Source: Calvatia gigantea (lineage: Eukaryota > Basidiomycota > Agaricomycetes > Agaricales > Lycoperdaceae). From it: a stretch of 64,000 bases of DNA. The position numbers were made by a program, and so were the translations under genes. Under the pieces are notes generated by a model. It was not told the origin of the DNA. It worked only from the letters and a program-made list of their open reading frames with translations, and did not search any database. This document shows positions 10,137 to 21,896 of the stretch, in pieces. The first letter of the stretch is position 1, and every line of letters begins with the position of its first letter. Where the stretch lies: NCBI GenBank assembly GCA_025093985.1, contig JACAAK010000003.1:4650001-4714000 (forward strand). The letters run 5' to 3'.

Positions 10137-13100
10137 ATGCTGAACCTCGCCCAAGGCGTTTCTCCTTCTGCTTATTCCGCTGGTATAACTAAGCTGGAAA
10201 GTAAGATGAATGCTACATATACCGTGAATGGTCACGAGTATTCAGACAAGTTAAGGTCAGAACTCCACCAAGAGCACGAGGATCTTAATCAGATCACTAC
10301 ATATCACATCTGTGATTTGTCTCAGTGCCAAAAGTGTCGAGAAGAAGGGAATAAACATTCTGTGAATAACGCAGACTGGCTCCTTGATTCTGGAGCATCG
10401 TACCATGTCACCGGTTATCTCTCTGATTTCGCAGAGGTTAAGATGGGCCATTACGGGCTTATACAAGCCGCTGGCAACCGGATTTATGAAATGACAGGAC
10501 GAGGGTCTGTGATTTTCCAGCATGACGTGACAGACAAGGGAAAGTCCAGAAGCGCTACTTCACGTATTGTGCCGGTCTTTTACATCAAAGAAATCACAGA
10601 ACGGTTAATGTCCTCAGGCCAGATTCTTCGGAACGGCTATGTTCTTGAGGCAACCGTCAAAGGGACCACCATCCGTGATAAATCAGGAAGAGCAGTATTG
10701 ACCGCCTGGCCTCATCGTTTGTTCAAAAACAACGTACATACGGTGCACATGTATGTCTTGCAAAATAACAAGGAGAACCCAGTAGCGTTGACATTATGCC
10801 AACTTGATTATATCGATTGGCATCGTCGAATGGGACACCCTTCGGATCGCGCGCTCTCCGAGCTTCCAAAGCACGTTGAGGGCATCGCGTCGATTCCCGC
10901 GCCATCTACTCGGAAAGGCATTTGCGACGGCTGTGCCAGGGGGAAAATGCATAATAACCCCTTCCCGATTAACTCCAAGCGAGCCACCGCAGTCTTTGAG
11001 CTATGTCACTCAGACTTGCTGGAACTGCCCGTCATGAGCTACCATAAATATAAATGGGCAATGACGTTCCTTGATGACTTTTCTTCTCACGCACATGTAG
11101 TCCTCCTTCGAAAGAAGTCTGAGGCTTCTGAGAAGCTCATTCAGCTAATCAGTGCGTTAGAGAACCTCTCCGGAATGCGAGTCAAGCGACTTCGCACCGA
11201 TAATGGAGGAGAATATGTCAATGAAAGGTTATTGGCAGGACTCGCGGCGCGTGGAATTACCCACGAGACCACTGCTCCCTATGCGCATCAGCAGAATGGG
11301 AGAGCAGAGCGACTGAACCGCACCCTACACGAGAAAGCCCAAGCTATAAGGCTACAGGCATGTCTACCTGACTCGTGGTGGGAATTTGCGTTGAATACAG
11401 CTGTGCATTTATATAATCGCACACCAGTCCAGCGTCTGCAGTGGAAGACACCTTTTGAGTGTTATTCGAGGGAAAAGCCAAATTTGTCCCATATCCGTGT
11501 GTTTGGATGCGGCGCATATGTATATCTACCCGATGAGATCCACCCAAACAAATTGTCCGCAAAATCCGAGATTATGATCTTTCTTGGATATAAAGGCAGT
11601 AAAAATTACGTCTTTATGCGGCACACGGCAGGCAACGTGATCTTTATATCACCAAACGCCTTGTTCGACGAGGGATTTTTCCCTAAATGCCCCGATTCAG
11701 TGCCGGATAGCAGTAACCGGCCTAATCACGGAGGAGAGAGAAATCTGCCTAGACCAGGATTAGAGAATGAGCCACCTATTCCACCATCTCCGGATGACGC
11801 AGGAATTGTTCCACCTCCACCTGATCAGCCAGTGAAGTTACCTCCAGTTTCTCCACCATCTAAACCGAAATATTCTCCGCCTTCACCTCCTTTACCCCGA
11901 CGAGAGTCTACTCCGCCGGACAGCATAGATTCACGACGGCCATCACCTGGCAATACGCCACCCTGGGTACCCCCACCTGAGTCGCCACCTTCGCGTGGAA
12001 CGACCGTTGAAGAGGAGCCCGATGTACGTGATAATTGGCATGTGGACAGAGATGTATGGGACACCGAGAACCAGGAGTTCCCAATCCCTGTTCCCAAACG
12101 TCGTGCTGTTGGTTCTGACCAGGTAGAGCCGTGTCGTTCTGAACGACAAGGCAGGCCTCCTGTTAGACCAGGTAACACATACGGAGAAAATAGGCGTCCA
12201 ATTTCAATTGAAAGAGAAATAGATCGGACTCACCGACAAGAGCAGCAGAGGCAAAGGCAGCGCGTACGCGCTAATGCCCCTTCGGACGAAGTAATTCGTG
12301 AGCGTAGAGCAAGGACTAACCATCCTGAATATGTGAGGCAAAGAGTTCGTGCTGAGCGGTATCCGCCACAACCCTTTGATATGCCTCCATTTCAGCTCCC
12401 TCCACGTCCGGAACTGCCGCCTATGCCTGAAATCAATGATCCAACGTCTCATGACGTAAATGATATGGATATTGAAAGGCTTGTCGCTGAGGGAGGAGTA
12501 AAATTGATCGATTTCTTGATACAGACGGTACACAATACCGCACACGGAGAGCCCGAAACTTTCCGTGACATGCTTAAGCTTCCTGAGCCTATCAAGGCAA
12601 AATGGATGGCTGCGTGTATCGAGGAACTCGACGCGTTGAAAAAACGCGGAGTATATGAATTGGTAGATCTTCCGAAAGGAAGGAGGACGGTTAAAAACCG
12701 TTGGGTATTTCTCGAAAAGTCTGATGGCCGCCTGCGAGCTCGCTTAGTTGCGAAGGGGTTCTCGCAGATTGAAGGCATCGACTATAACGAGCTTTTCTCA
12801 CCAGTTGTCCGCTACGAGTCAGCGCGCGTAAGCTTCGCACTCGCTGCAATCCATGATTGGGATATGCATAGCGTTGACGTAAAAACTGCCTATTTATATG
12901 GCAAACTGGACGAGGAAATATACATGGAACAGCCCGAAGGGTTTCAACTTCCCGGACAGGAAGGAAAAGTATGGAGACTTAGACGAGCGATTTACGGCCT
13001 TAAACAAGCCGGTCGCCAGTGGTGGAAAGAATTGCATCAATCCATGATTGAGCTGGGATTTACCCGCTGCAAATCTGACTACGCCGTCTACTTTCACAGA

Positions 13101-14147
13101 CATCCGAAAACAAAAGAGCTTGTAGTAGCCATTGTCTACGTTGATGACGTGAATTTCTTGGGAAAGAAAGACTCCCCCCTCCTCAAAGAGTTGAAGGGAA
13201 AGTTCACAAAAAAGTGGGAATGCAGAGATCACGGTCCCTGTGAAGAATTCCTTGGGATGAAAATCTCGAGGAATCGCTCCAAGCGACAAATCTTCATCCA
13301 ACAGGTGAAATACCTGGATAAGATCTTGCAGCGCTTCCAGGTTCCGCAGTCTGCCGCGGCTAAAACACCATTACCAGCTGGCTTCCAGTTCATTACGAAC
13401 AAAGGAACTGCAACGACCCCCTTCCGTCTAAAGTACCAACAATTGGTTGGATCTTTAATGTACTTGATGATCGGTACTAGGCCCGACATAGCCTTTGCCG
13501 TAGTTAAGCTGGCACAACATGCCGCTAACCCCGCTCCTGAGCACTATCGCGCTGGAATTCATGTACTAAAGTACTTGTCCATGACAAGGAACTATGCATT
13601 GAAATATGAAGGCGATACTGGGAAATCCGCGGTGACGCTGGAATGTCTCAGTGACTCGGATTGGGCTCAAGATACAGAAACCCGCCGATCTGTTTCAGGA
13701 AACGTTTGTCTGATCGCGTCCGGTGCTGTTACCTGGACTTCGCGGCGACAAAAGACGGTTTCATTATCGTCCACTGAGGCGGAATATAAAGAACTGTCTG
13801 ACGCTTCACGTCAAGTGAAATGGCTGTCACAGCTTCTGGAGGAGCTCAAAATTGAGCACCCAACTCCTATTCTCTACGGCGACAACGATGGGTCCAAATT
13901 CTGGACAGAAAATCCCATTGTTGAAAAACGATCGAAGCACGTGGATATTCATTACCACTATGTGCGAGAATTAGTTGAGGAGGGTATAATTGTTATTGGT
14001 GATGTGTCTTCACAAGACAATCCCGCCGATATCTTTACAAAGAATCTTGGCGTAACCAAAATCAATCTCTTCCGCCCTGAGCTTGGACTGATTTTCGGTT
14101 CCGATATCGAAGCATGGGATAAAGCCGCTCGATCGATGAAACGTTAA
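10137..14147 (+). CDS. Ty1/copia Pol polyprotein (PR-IN-RT-RNase H), 1336 aa
   Basis: This is the protease, integrase and reverse transcriptase of a copia-type LTR retrotransposon. The frame is uninterrupted. In order: aspartic protease DSGASYHVT (about residue 84); GAG-pre-integrase HRRMGHPS with paired Cys near 222-275; integrase core Asp in CHSDLLEL (about 293), Asp in TDNGGEY (354) and Glu in NGRAERLN (390); a Pro-rich linker (540-620); reverse transcriptase (835-1085) with catalytic YVDD near 1001; and RNase H with SDSDWA, SSTEAEY and YGDNDG, ending DNPADIFTKNL. A polypurine tract and 3' LTR follow within 30 bases. Gag, primer site and 5' LTR are missing: homology to repeat U ends at about 10128, nine bases before the ATG. 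The element is therefore 5' truncated, and the annotated start may not be native. Confidence 0.93.
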   Translation: MLNLAQGVSPSAYSAGITKLESKMNATYTVNGHEYSDKLRSELHQEHEDLNQITTYHICDLSQCQKCREEGNKHSVNNADWLLDSGASYHVTGYLSDFAEVKMGHYGLIQAAGNRIYEMTGRGSVIFQHDVTDKGKSRSATSRIVPVFYIKEITERLMSSGQILRNGYVLEATVKGTTIRDKSGRAVLTAWPHRLFKNNVHTVHMYVLQNNKENPVALTLCQLDYIDWHRRMGHPSDRALSELPKHVEGIASIPAPSTRKGICDGCARGKMHNNPFPINSKRATAVFELCHSDLLELPVMSYHKYKWAMTFLDDFSSHAHVVLLRKKSEASEKLIQLISALENLSGMRVKRLRTDNGGEYVNERLLAGLAARGITHETTAPYAHQQNGRAERLNRTLHEKAQAIRLQACLPDSWWEFALNTAVHLYNRTPVQRLQWKTPFECYSREKPNLSHIRVFGCGAYVYLPDEIHPNKLSAKSEIMIFLGYKGSKNYVFMRHTAGNVIFISPNALFDEGFFPKCPDSVPDSSNRPNHGGERNLPRPGLENEPPIPPSPDDAGIVPPPPDQPVKLPPVSPPSKPKYSPPSPPLPRRESTPPDSIDSRRPSPGNTPPWVPPPESPPSRGTTVEEEPDVRDNWHVDRDVWDTENQEFPIPVPKRRAVGSDQVEPCRSERQGRPPVRPGNTYGENRRPISIEREIDRTHRQEQQRQRQRVRANAPSDEVIRERRARTNHPEYVRQRVRAERYPPQPFDMPPFQLPPRPELPPMPEINDPTSHDVNDMDIERLVAEGGVKLIDFLIQTVHNTAHGEPETFRDMLKLPEPIKAKWMAACIEELDALKKRGVYELVDLPKGRRTVKNRWVFLEKSDGRLRARLVAKGFSQIEGIDYNELFSPVVRYESARVSFALAAIHDWDMHSVDVKTAYLYGKLDEEIYMEQPEGFQLPGQEGKVWRLRRAIYGLKQAGRQWWKELHQSMIELGFTRCKSDYAVYFHRHPKTKELVVAIVYVDDVNFLGKKDSPLLKELKGKFTKKWECRDHGPCEEFLGMKISRNRSKRQIFIQQVKYLDKILQRFQVPQSAAAKTPLPAGFQFITNKGTATTPFRLKYQQLVGSLMYLMIGTRPDIAFAVVKLAQHAANPAPEHYRAGIHVLKYLSMTRNYALKYEGDTGKSAVTLECLSDSDWAQDTETRRSVSGNVCLIASGAVTWTSRRQKTVSLSSTEAEYKELSDASRQVKWLSQLLEELKIEHPTPILYGDNDGSKFWTENPIVEKRSKHVDIHYHYVRELVEEGIIVIGDVSSQDNPADIFTKNLGVTKINLFRPELGLIFGSDIEAWDKAARSMKR

Positions 14148-14154
14148 TCTCCCT

Positions 14155-14172
14155 CCTTCAAGTGAGGAGGAG
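14155..14172 (+). promoter_or_regulatory. polypurine tract of the copia element
   Basis: The purine-rich string AAGTGAGGAGGAG lies immediately before the LTR start TGTTGAATC. It primes plus-strand DNA synthesis. The same string, in reverse complement, adjoins the LTR at 25664 of the non-autonomous copia. Confidence 0.8.
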
Positions 14173-14581
14173 TGTTGAATCTCGATCCGTACCACTATGT
14201 TGGTTCAGTCTATTTATAGCTGAAACGGATTCTTGAGTACTTCACTCTTGAAGAGAGATAACGAACAATGTACTAGACCGCACTCTAGGTTGCTGGTCAT
14301 GGTCTATTAAATAGAACAATGTACGCAGTATGCTCTGTATATGCTACTGGCAGATAAGACCTCACCTGTATTAGGTAGAACGGCGCACAGACCAGAGACA
14401 TTAGATATATAAGACCTATGTAGTATGCGTATATTCTTTAGACAATTCAGTCTACATTCTGCCCACCATTCCTCTAAGATATCCTCTAGCAACAGTCTAT
14501 AACTACCACCTCAATAAACCCAGTGAGTACGACTCCCCTCCGCCACTAGCGTAAAGCTACTGTGGTGTACTCGTCTTAACA
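14173..14581 (+). mobile_element. copia 3' LTR (409 bp)
   Basis: It begins TGTTGAATCTCG and ends CTTAACA, with TATA-like ATATATAAG near 14404. The ends and inner blocks (CTACTGGCAGATAAGACCTCAC) match the 544-bp LTRs at 25121, 34551 and 46908, but the body is shorter and diverged. The following base resumes repeat U at the point shown uninterrupted near 6388. Confidence 0.8.
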
Positions 14582-15630
14582 GATTAGGTTTATACCGGTA
14601 TACACGCGCTGCAGGACTTACCATTCTGTGCAGCATAAATTTGACTCTCGATATCGGTACTCTCAACGCCGGTGATAAGGTAGACGAAATCCTTAGCTCG
14701 CACAACCGAGGTTCATGTGAGTGTGATCACACTGATAGCAAGTTCGTGACAAGAACGAAAGAAGACAACCTCGGGTGACAATAAATACGCTTTAAGTGCC
14801 TACTACACGGAAACCAAAATCGTGATACTCACTACATCAAGGACGCGATTAGACTTTTTTTCCGGCGTTTTGATTTATTTTGTCGTCCCGTTGGATGTAT
14901 CACTGGCCATACCCCGATATCACGGGCGGTATTCGAAGGGATGGGAGAACGCGTCGCTATTCGGCGTGGCAGGTGAGCGCTTGTGATTTATGAAGGTTTC
15001 TTACAATGTCTCCGTCTTGGACTTTTTATGATAGTCAATCGCATGAACACATTTTAAACGGATCCGATTACCACTCATTTGGTGAAATTTTTCAACAAGG
15101 AAGTCAGTACGAAAAAATCTCTTTGATACTTCATTGGGTTGGGGGCCACCACGCTCGAGCTTGGGGATCACCACTTCCACTCAAGATACGTCGCGGAGAT
15201 TAAAGTGAGGAGTCCCTGCCTCCAGGGTCATCGTCGGGTGGTGGGGGGAAGACATGACGTCAATATGGTTTCGGTACTATGACTTGTGTCACATCGACTG
15301 GTCGACAGTGTATTGCTGCCCAAGTGTTGGGTATCACACATCTCTTGTGCTTACTTGGCAGTCCTGAGCCATCAATTAGCACCGCAGGAATTAAAGTTGA
15401 CACATCCTGAGCCCTGGACGTTGAGCGTCTCCACCAATCTTGTATTTCCTTGGGGAATGGCAACCAAGGTCGATACCCAATTACTCAAGCGTGCTTAAGT
15501 TGAGTTTCCCATCGCACTCCCTAGCACAACTCACCTGAGACCAATTGAGATCGGGACTCATCACCGAGGGTACACAAGGTTCTAGCGGGGATATAAAATC
15601 GTAGACACTCTCGGGACACTGTATACATTC
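14582..15630. repeat. repeat unit U, copy 3, left part
   Basis: It is nearly identical to 6389-7440. It ends about 100 bp into the left arm of the fold-back element, where the sequence changes abruptly at about 15631. The rest of this copy continues at 18597, about 3 kb further on. Confidence 0.75.
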
Positions 15631-15734
15631 TCCAGTTGTTATTCATGTCTATATGGCTGAGTGTGGATAAGGACGTAGGCTTGTGGAATGGTCTGGGGGG
15701 ACCATTGGAGGTTGCCCTGACATACTTGCATATG

Positions 15735-16043
15735 CAGAACACCCACAGAGGGCCAACTTGTGTCTATTTATATGCTTTAAACAAATGAATTTAACAATAC
15801 CTGCCAGCACCTATCATACACAGTTGCTGACATCAGCTTGTCAGGCATATAATTCATACTTGAGGAATTTACTGACACCAACTGTTTGCTGCTCAAGAAG
15901 CTTTCAGTTTAATATCACCATGTCACTGTGGATTAGTTGGTCAAACAGCCAAGCCTCAGGAACCTGGCTTAGGTTGGCTTGGACAGTGACTATACCTTGG
16001 ATTTGTTTAATTTTGCATTATTTGGATGCCTACTCCTTGAGCA
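15735..16043 (-). pseudogene. decayed hydrolase fragment a
   Basis: It aligns with the hydrolase copy 2 gene at about 3522-3800, including the exon boundary around the valine-tyrosine-aspartate stretch and the NRELLEQRT region. CpG sites are replaced by TpG or CpA throughout and no frame is open. Gypsy A inserted at its right edge: GAGCA at 16039-16043 is repeated at 45447-45451. Confidence 0.6.
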
Positions 16044-16591
16044 TGTTACAATCGGGTTACGTGGGATATCGGCCGAAGGTTAGCCGCCAGGTGACGTCAG
16101 GTGAGAATGTACAGAGCGGGTGAATTTGGATGAGTACGAGATTTGGACTCAGCAGCTTCAACGTATGTGTTGCGCCTTCCTGCTGTCGTTGAAGTCTGTA
16201 TTTCAGGAGGGAGTAGGTTCAGAGGGTTGGAGGAACAGAGACAGAGAGGAACAGGATCAGAGGGTGTAATCGTGGTCGATAATCAGACTAAGGATTTACA
16301 AGCATGGGGACTAGGTTTATATACTAGTCTGAAAAGTGGGAAGTACGAAAGTAATGGTGAACAAAGAATGGATGGCTGCTGAGGATGGCCATCTAACAAG
16401 ACACTGGGATCGAGTTCTAACTATAAGGCGATAGTGGAGAAGTTGAAGGGAATGGAGATTAAGATGGAAAACAGAATATTGGACCGACTGACAGAAAGAA
16501 TGAAGAGCACCCAATGCAGCCAGACTAAGGTAACGATGACTATGAGTGGGGGAAGCGGGTGAAAGTGGGCAAATGTGCGCGGGTCATGACA
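16044..16591 (-). mobile_element. gypsy A 3' LTR
   Basis: It is 548 bp and pairs with 44895-45446. The differences I could see are transitions. The adjacent reverse-strand polypurine tract places it at the element's 3' end. Confidence 0.85.
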
Positions 16592-16606
16592 GTATCCCCC
16601 CATTAG
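16592..16606 (-). promoter_or_regulatory. gypsy A polypurine tract
   Basis: On the minus strand it reads CTAATGGGGGGATAC immediately before the LTR start TGTCATGACC. Its place and composition fit a plus-strand primer. Confidence 0.7.
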
Positions 16607-16739
16607 GGCCGAGCCCTCGAGGCCACGAATTCGAACTGTGGGAATCTCCAATTAGACTTTTGATGGTGCATATAAATTCCATTACCTTGGAAATTTTACA
16701 GTCCCATTCTCTACTCTAACAACCACCTTGACCACTCCC

Positions 16740-17905
16740 ATGTCTAGCTCCAACAAGAAAACTGCCATGGAGAAACGGGCCGAGCTGGAGGCCATGCGTG
16801 AACACAAGTGGCTCGAGCTGGAAAGGCAGGAGGAGGCAGAATGGCAGGCAGAACGCGAGCTGTGCGAATTGGAGGAGAGCAAGGAGCGAGAAAGGCAGAA
16901 ACGGGCAGAATGAGAAGCACGGGAAAAGAAGGAGCGGGAGGAGCAAGAGGCACAGGAGAGGAAGGAACGCAAGGAACGAGAGGTGCGGGAGGAGGAGCAA
17001 TGTGAAGAGTTGGCGTGGGCGAGTAAATGCGAAGGAAAGCATAAGGCCGCTGATGACGTGGATAAAAAGATAGCAGCCGAGAAGCGACATCAACAGAAGA
17101 TCACGAAGGAGTGGGTTGGGAAGGCGCCACCATCATTGAAAAGGAAACGTGTTGATGAAGAGTCAGATTCCGGAGGCAAGCCAGACCCAGACTGGAGGGA
17201 ATTGGGTGAGGACGAGCCAGCTGCTGTCGACGGAAAGAAGGTCAAGATGGGTGGACCTAATAAGTGTGAGCGATGTCTTGACAACGGCGATCCTTGCACA
17301 ATCAGGGAGTCGATGTCAAGGTAAGTGACACTTAGCTTCCCAGTGATTGTGCTAATGGCCGTTCTAGTCACGAGGTCACCAAGTGCCTCGAATGTTCACT
17401 GTCGAAGAAGGCCTGTCACCTTCCATCCGCCCATTGTCAGCCGAACACTGTCACCACCCAAGTATCTCAGGTCAGCAATGATCAACTCGCAGCTCTCCTT
17501 ACCCGCCAAAACGATATCCTGGAGCGGATTGCATCTGTTATGGAGGATCAAGGGGTGAGGACAGATCAGCTGATTGAGATTGGAGAGGAGCAGTTGCTGC
17601 GGCTGGAGTGGGCGAACGAGCTCGGAAGGAATGTCGAGGCCACAGTCATCAGGAATGGCAGGTATTAGTACAGCATTGGGCTGATAGTTCAGAAGGTGAT
17701 GGATGCCCAGGCACTGGCAGATGATGACGACGATGACAACGATGACAACGAGGAAGCAGGCGAGTCAGGTGAAACCCAGGAGGAAACAGAGGTAGTAATG
17801 GAAGTGGAGGGAGACAACAGAAATAAGAGTGAAGAGGAAAAGGAGGAAGAAGCAGAGGTAGAGGGAGGAGCGGACGAAGTGACTGAGTCAGGTAAAGCTG
17901 CCTAG
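16740..17905 (+). pseudogene. antisense gene in gypsy A: coiled coil, Zn2Cys6-like cluster, acidic tail
   Basis: This gene lies opposite to gypsy A pol, between the chromodomain and the 3' LTR. It has two exons, 16740-17320 and 17368-17905, with a 47-nt intron (GTAAGT..CTAG), 373 codons in one frame. The parts in order are a Glu/Arg/Lys-rich coiled coil (about residues 10-110), a basic stretch (SLKRKRVDEES), a six-Cys array C-x2-C-x6-C-x13-C-x2-C-x6-C across the splice, a short helical region, and an Asp/Glu-rich tail. Two stops break it: TGA at 16911-16913 (expected Arg CGA) and TAG at 17666-17668 (expected Gln CAG), both C-to-T changes. The cysteine spacing resembles fungal binuclear zinc clusters, but DNA binding is inference. 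Confidence 0.6.
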
Positions 17906-18039
17906 TGATCCACGGCCATCTTCTCCTCATATTTTGGACTTTACATAATTTGATAATTAATAATGAGCAATAAAACTGATTTGTCTGTCTGTGAATGAAG
18001 TGTGGAAGAAATTTAAGTAAGGAAAAAATCATAGAGGGT

Positions 18040-18596
18040 TCAAGGTCCAGGCTTAGAAGGATAAGAGGAATGAAAGTCTGCAAGAAGTTCAGTCGCATGT
18101 GCTAGCTCAGTAGCAGGTAACCAGGAAGACTCTTCTTCAGTGTCTTCATAACCTAACCAGATGACTTTGTACAAAAGCTTGCAAGCTTGACAGCGGTCAA
18201 TTTTCGAGTCAACGACGTGAGCAATTTCGTACTCCGGTTCACCTTCAACCTCGACAGGTGGGGGAGGCGGCTCAGAGCGGCCGTCGAAGGTGTTGGGTGT
18301 GGCAGGTTCTAGTATAGAGACATGGAAAACTGGGTGAACAGCGCAAAGTGAGTCAGAGAGTTTGAGAGTGAATGAAATGGAACCGGGTTGTGCTATAATC
18401 TCGTAAGGACCAAGATACTTCTCAGAGAGCTTTTTGGATGGCCGAGTCATGTGGAAGAACTTGGCCTTGACGAAGACTTTCTGACCGATGGTGAAGTCAG
18501 GCGAAGGAAGTCTGCCGGCGTCAGCAGATGTCTGGTAACGTCCTTGAGCAAGTTTGATCTCAGCCTTTAGCATGTCATGGAGTTCGTCGAGGTCAA
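18040..18596 (-). pseudogene. gypsy A integrase C-terminus with chromodomain
   Basis: The frame shows the integrase C-terminal fold (FTIGQKVFVKAKFF, KLSEKYLGPYEII, HPVFHVSIL). A chromodomain follows (EPEYEIAHVVDSK, YKVIWLGYEDTEEESSW), which in this superfamily targets integration to chromatin. The catalytic core is missing: upstream homology stops at about 18596, where repeat U begins. The frame ends at TGA 18040-18042, where an Arg codon is likely (KPGP-stop-TLYDF). Confidence 0.85.
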
Positions 18597-20937
18597 GCAG
18601 GGCACTCGAATAAAATCTATTTACATGACATCAACATGGGATATATTTGACAATTTCAACAGGAGGATTCTTATCTGAGTATTTTAAGGCAAACATGCTG
18701 GTTTCTTATCTCAGTGCTTTCCTCTTTTACCTTCTTGCTGCAATTTACCTGAGTGCCCTGCTCCCGCACCCGCTCCTGGCCCACTCAACCTTTTGCAGGC
18801 ACCGATTTAGAACCCATGACTTCCCCGGTGCCCTGTGCCGAGACCAGCACTGACTCAGAACCCGGGCATCAATCATTTCCTGCCTCCAGGACTAACCTGT
18901 GCTGCCCATTTGACTCTTTCTCTGGAGCCACTGCCAGTTCTATGACCGGTTGTACCCTGGGCACTAAATCAAGAATCTGAGCCGGTTGTAAGTCGGATTT
19001 TGAATCTCAGCTACAATAGGTCCTACATCCAGAGACAATAAGAAGATTCAAAAACAATAAGGGCACTTGTTTTTGAATCAGAATGAAAGGCCGGTAATCA
19101 GCGCTGATTAATGAGCCAATTCTACTACTAGCATAAAGTCTGTTCAGTGTTCCGAGAGTGTACATGATTTTATATCCCCGCTAGAACCTTGTATACCCTC
19201 GGTGATGGGTCCCGATCTCAATTGGTCTCAGGTGACTTGTGGCCATGAGCGGCTGGTGAATTGTAATGTACAGGGTTTGGAATCAATCTAATTTTGTCAC
19301 GCCTTAACATGTAACATGGCAACCTTGTTTGTTGTTCTTCATGAGTTTCAATTCAGTCTTATATCCTTGTTATACACACACATTATACTCCATTGTCTTT
19401 GCTCTTTCGACCATTGAAAAGCAAGGCTCTTTCCTTGAGCTCAAGAGGGCAATGAGATCAGCCAACTAGGCAAAAAGTCGTTGAGCAGTGCAGATTACGC
19501 ACAACACCTTGAGGTCAATCTTTACGTCGATTGGCTGTGAGTGGACTGATGTCAAAATGCATGGTGTGTTGGCCACCAACAGGGTTAATTTTGTGACTAA
19601 TCGGAGTCACTGGCGCTATCTATGGTGTACACCACTGCAATAGGGGCCAGAAAAACACTACACATGTTAAAATAGAAGTTGCTTTGTATCAGACTTACTA
19701 GAAGACTCAATTGCACCACCATGTTGAGGTGACTCGGACTTTCCAGACTTCCCAGAGGCGGAGCAGTCAACAGATGCATGCAAGTCCAGGTCGAAAAGAT
19801 GTATTTGACTTGGTTTACTTAGGCATTGTATGGCGCTGAACAGAGTCATTTGGAAGCTCTCCCGTAGGTCCCAAGCAATCTTTGTTACTTTTGTGGGATA
19901 ATGACGTTTTACGCTGGTGTACACTATGCCAACAAGTCCATGTGACAGAGATGATATTGATATGGCATCAAGTTCAAAAAGTGTAAAGTATGTCTTATTG
20001 AGGAATACACCTTTTTGATTCAATATAATATCATTTGACCAGTGGCACATCAACTTGCTGGTGCAGTGTGTAAGTACCTTGTTCATAACCAGGTGAGCAC
20101 ATCAATATGATATAAATAGACCAAGAGACATGAGACAACTTGGAACTGAATGGGACAATGGTCTGGCATTACAGTTCCTTCTACATTGTCCCTGGACCAA
20201 TTGTTTCTGTCATTCAAAAGTGTACAGCCTCATGTCCCCAAGGGACAACATTTTAAACTATGTGTATCACACTGCAACCTCTGTTGTCTTACATGTCTGA
20301 GTGCGAGGGTTTCCATCAGTATACTCTCACATGAATGGAAAAATTATAATCTAGAGTCAACCAGACTATGCATGCCTTGGGAGTAGTGATGCTATGTACA
20401 TTTGCCCAGCTTCCACATTTGACAAATGGAAGCTTGGGCAGTTAAGTGAAGAGATGAGGCAGCAGTTCAATGAAAATATGGTGTGACTGTGTCCGTCAGT
20501 CACAAGGCTTTGAACTGGGATCCAGGAGGTGAGTGACAGAGGCCGAGAATGACAGAGAAACAAGAGGTGAGAGTGATGATGTTGGAGACATCATCAAGGA
20601 AAAGAGTTTGGAATGAGAGAGAGATGAGAGAGAACAAGAGAATGAGAGATAATGAGAGACAAGGCTTGAGATGACTTAGAGTGAGACTTTGAGAATGGGG
20701 GAAATGGACTTAACCTAACAACTTGAAGCTGCTGTCACATTCTCACATATTGGTACAGATGCAGGCAACAACTAGAGGAATGGGGTTTTACCTTAGATAT
20801 ACTTAGTTTAGTCCTTCATTTATTTGGACACTTATCTCTTGAGTATTCTTCAGACCTCCCTGTGCCCATCAACATGTTAATTATAAACATGCCACCTTTC
20901 AGTTTGTCCCAACCCAAGAACTATCTGTATGTCTCAT
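18597..20937. repeat. repeat unit U, copy 3, right part, inside gypsy A
   Basis: It matches 7791-10128, starting near the loop of the fold-back element and including its right arm (18752-19235), the hairpin (20403-20440) and the GA tract. It sits between the integrase tail and pol of gypsy A, while the left part of the same unit lies outside the element. No target duplication was found at its edges. Confidence 0.7.
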
Positions 20938-21099
20938 ACAGATTCATTGTTGGGTTTATGTCAATGTACACATACTAATGCATGACTTCTCATTCTGGAC
21001 AGCACAAATTTTGAATTATATATCTGTACTTGAAGAGATGGCCTGAACACAATAGGTTCACTGAGTGGTCTACACTGGGTATGTGTGTGAACCAACAGT

Positions 21100-21338
21100 C
21101 TCAATGTGCACAGATCAAGTTGTCCTGCCTCAATTCCTGTCTGTATCTTCTCAAAAAAGTAGTGGGGACTGAAAAATCCATTGGGCCATCCAGTCTTTGA
21201 GGTATATGTGAAAGAGTGCATGGGTTATGAGCATAGGTTGGTTGCACTGTTTGGGTTGAGTTGTATTTCACAGTCCAAGTAGGGAACAGTATATGCTATG
21301 CTTTGTAAGGGCAATCCACAGTCTGAGCAGCTCAGGGA
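21100..21338 (-). pseudogene. decayed hydrolase fragment b
   Basis: It aligns to hydrolase copy 2 at about 3240-3545 with heavy CpG loss and no open frame. It overlaps fragment a slightly in gene coordinates, so the two are probably remnants of separate copies. A copia solo LTR is inserted at its end. Confidence 0.55.
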
Positions 21339-21885
21339 TGTTAAATCTCAATCTATACCATTATGTTGGTTCAGTCTATTTATAGCTATAATGGGTCTTG
21401 AGTACTTCACTTTCAGAAGGTCAATAATAATGGACTGTAGACTACAGACTACATACAAGAGTAATATACTGTACCATAGGTAGCTGGATAAATGACTCCA
21501 TATGGAACCTTCTAATACATGTGTCATATACAGTATATACCCTTTATGCTACTGGTAGATAGTGTTACCTCCCTGTTTCAGGTTGTATGGTCACATCACC
21601 TAGGACTTAGTATATAAGTACCTCTATGTAGTATGAGTTATGTAGCCCTTTCAGGTATGCCTTCAAGTATAGACACCCCCTCTCCATTCTATGAACATTA
21701 TCTCTCTTAAGCCGCTTTACCCTATACCTTACCCTTCTCTTAGGAGTTGATGGATTGGTAAGTCTCTATGGAATCCTCTGGATCACCCTTACACTGTCTC
21801 CAGGTGAGTATGACTACCCTCCACCACTTGCACACACTAGTATAGTAGTGTGATTATATTGGAATGTTATCTCATTCTCTCAACA
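21339..21885 (+). mobile_element. copia solo LTR, target duplication AGGGA
   Basis: This 547-bp copy of the copia LTR has AGGGA directly before (21334-21338) and after (21886-21890). It starts TGTTAAATCTCA where the other copies read TGTTGAATCTCG. Most differences are CpG to TpG or CpA. It is a solo LTR left by recombination. Confidence 0.85.
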
Positions 21886-21896
21886 AGGGACATGAG

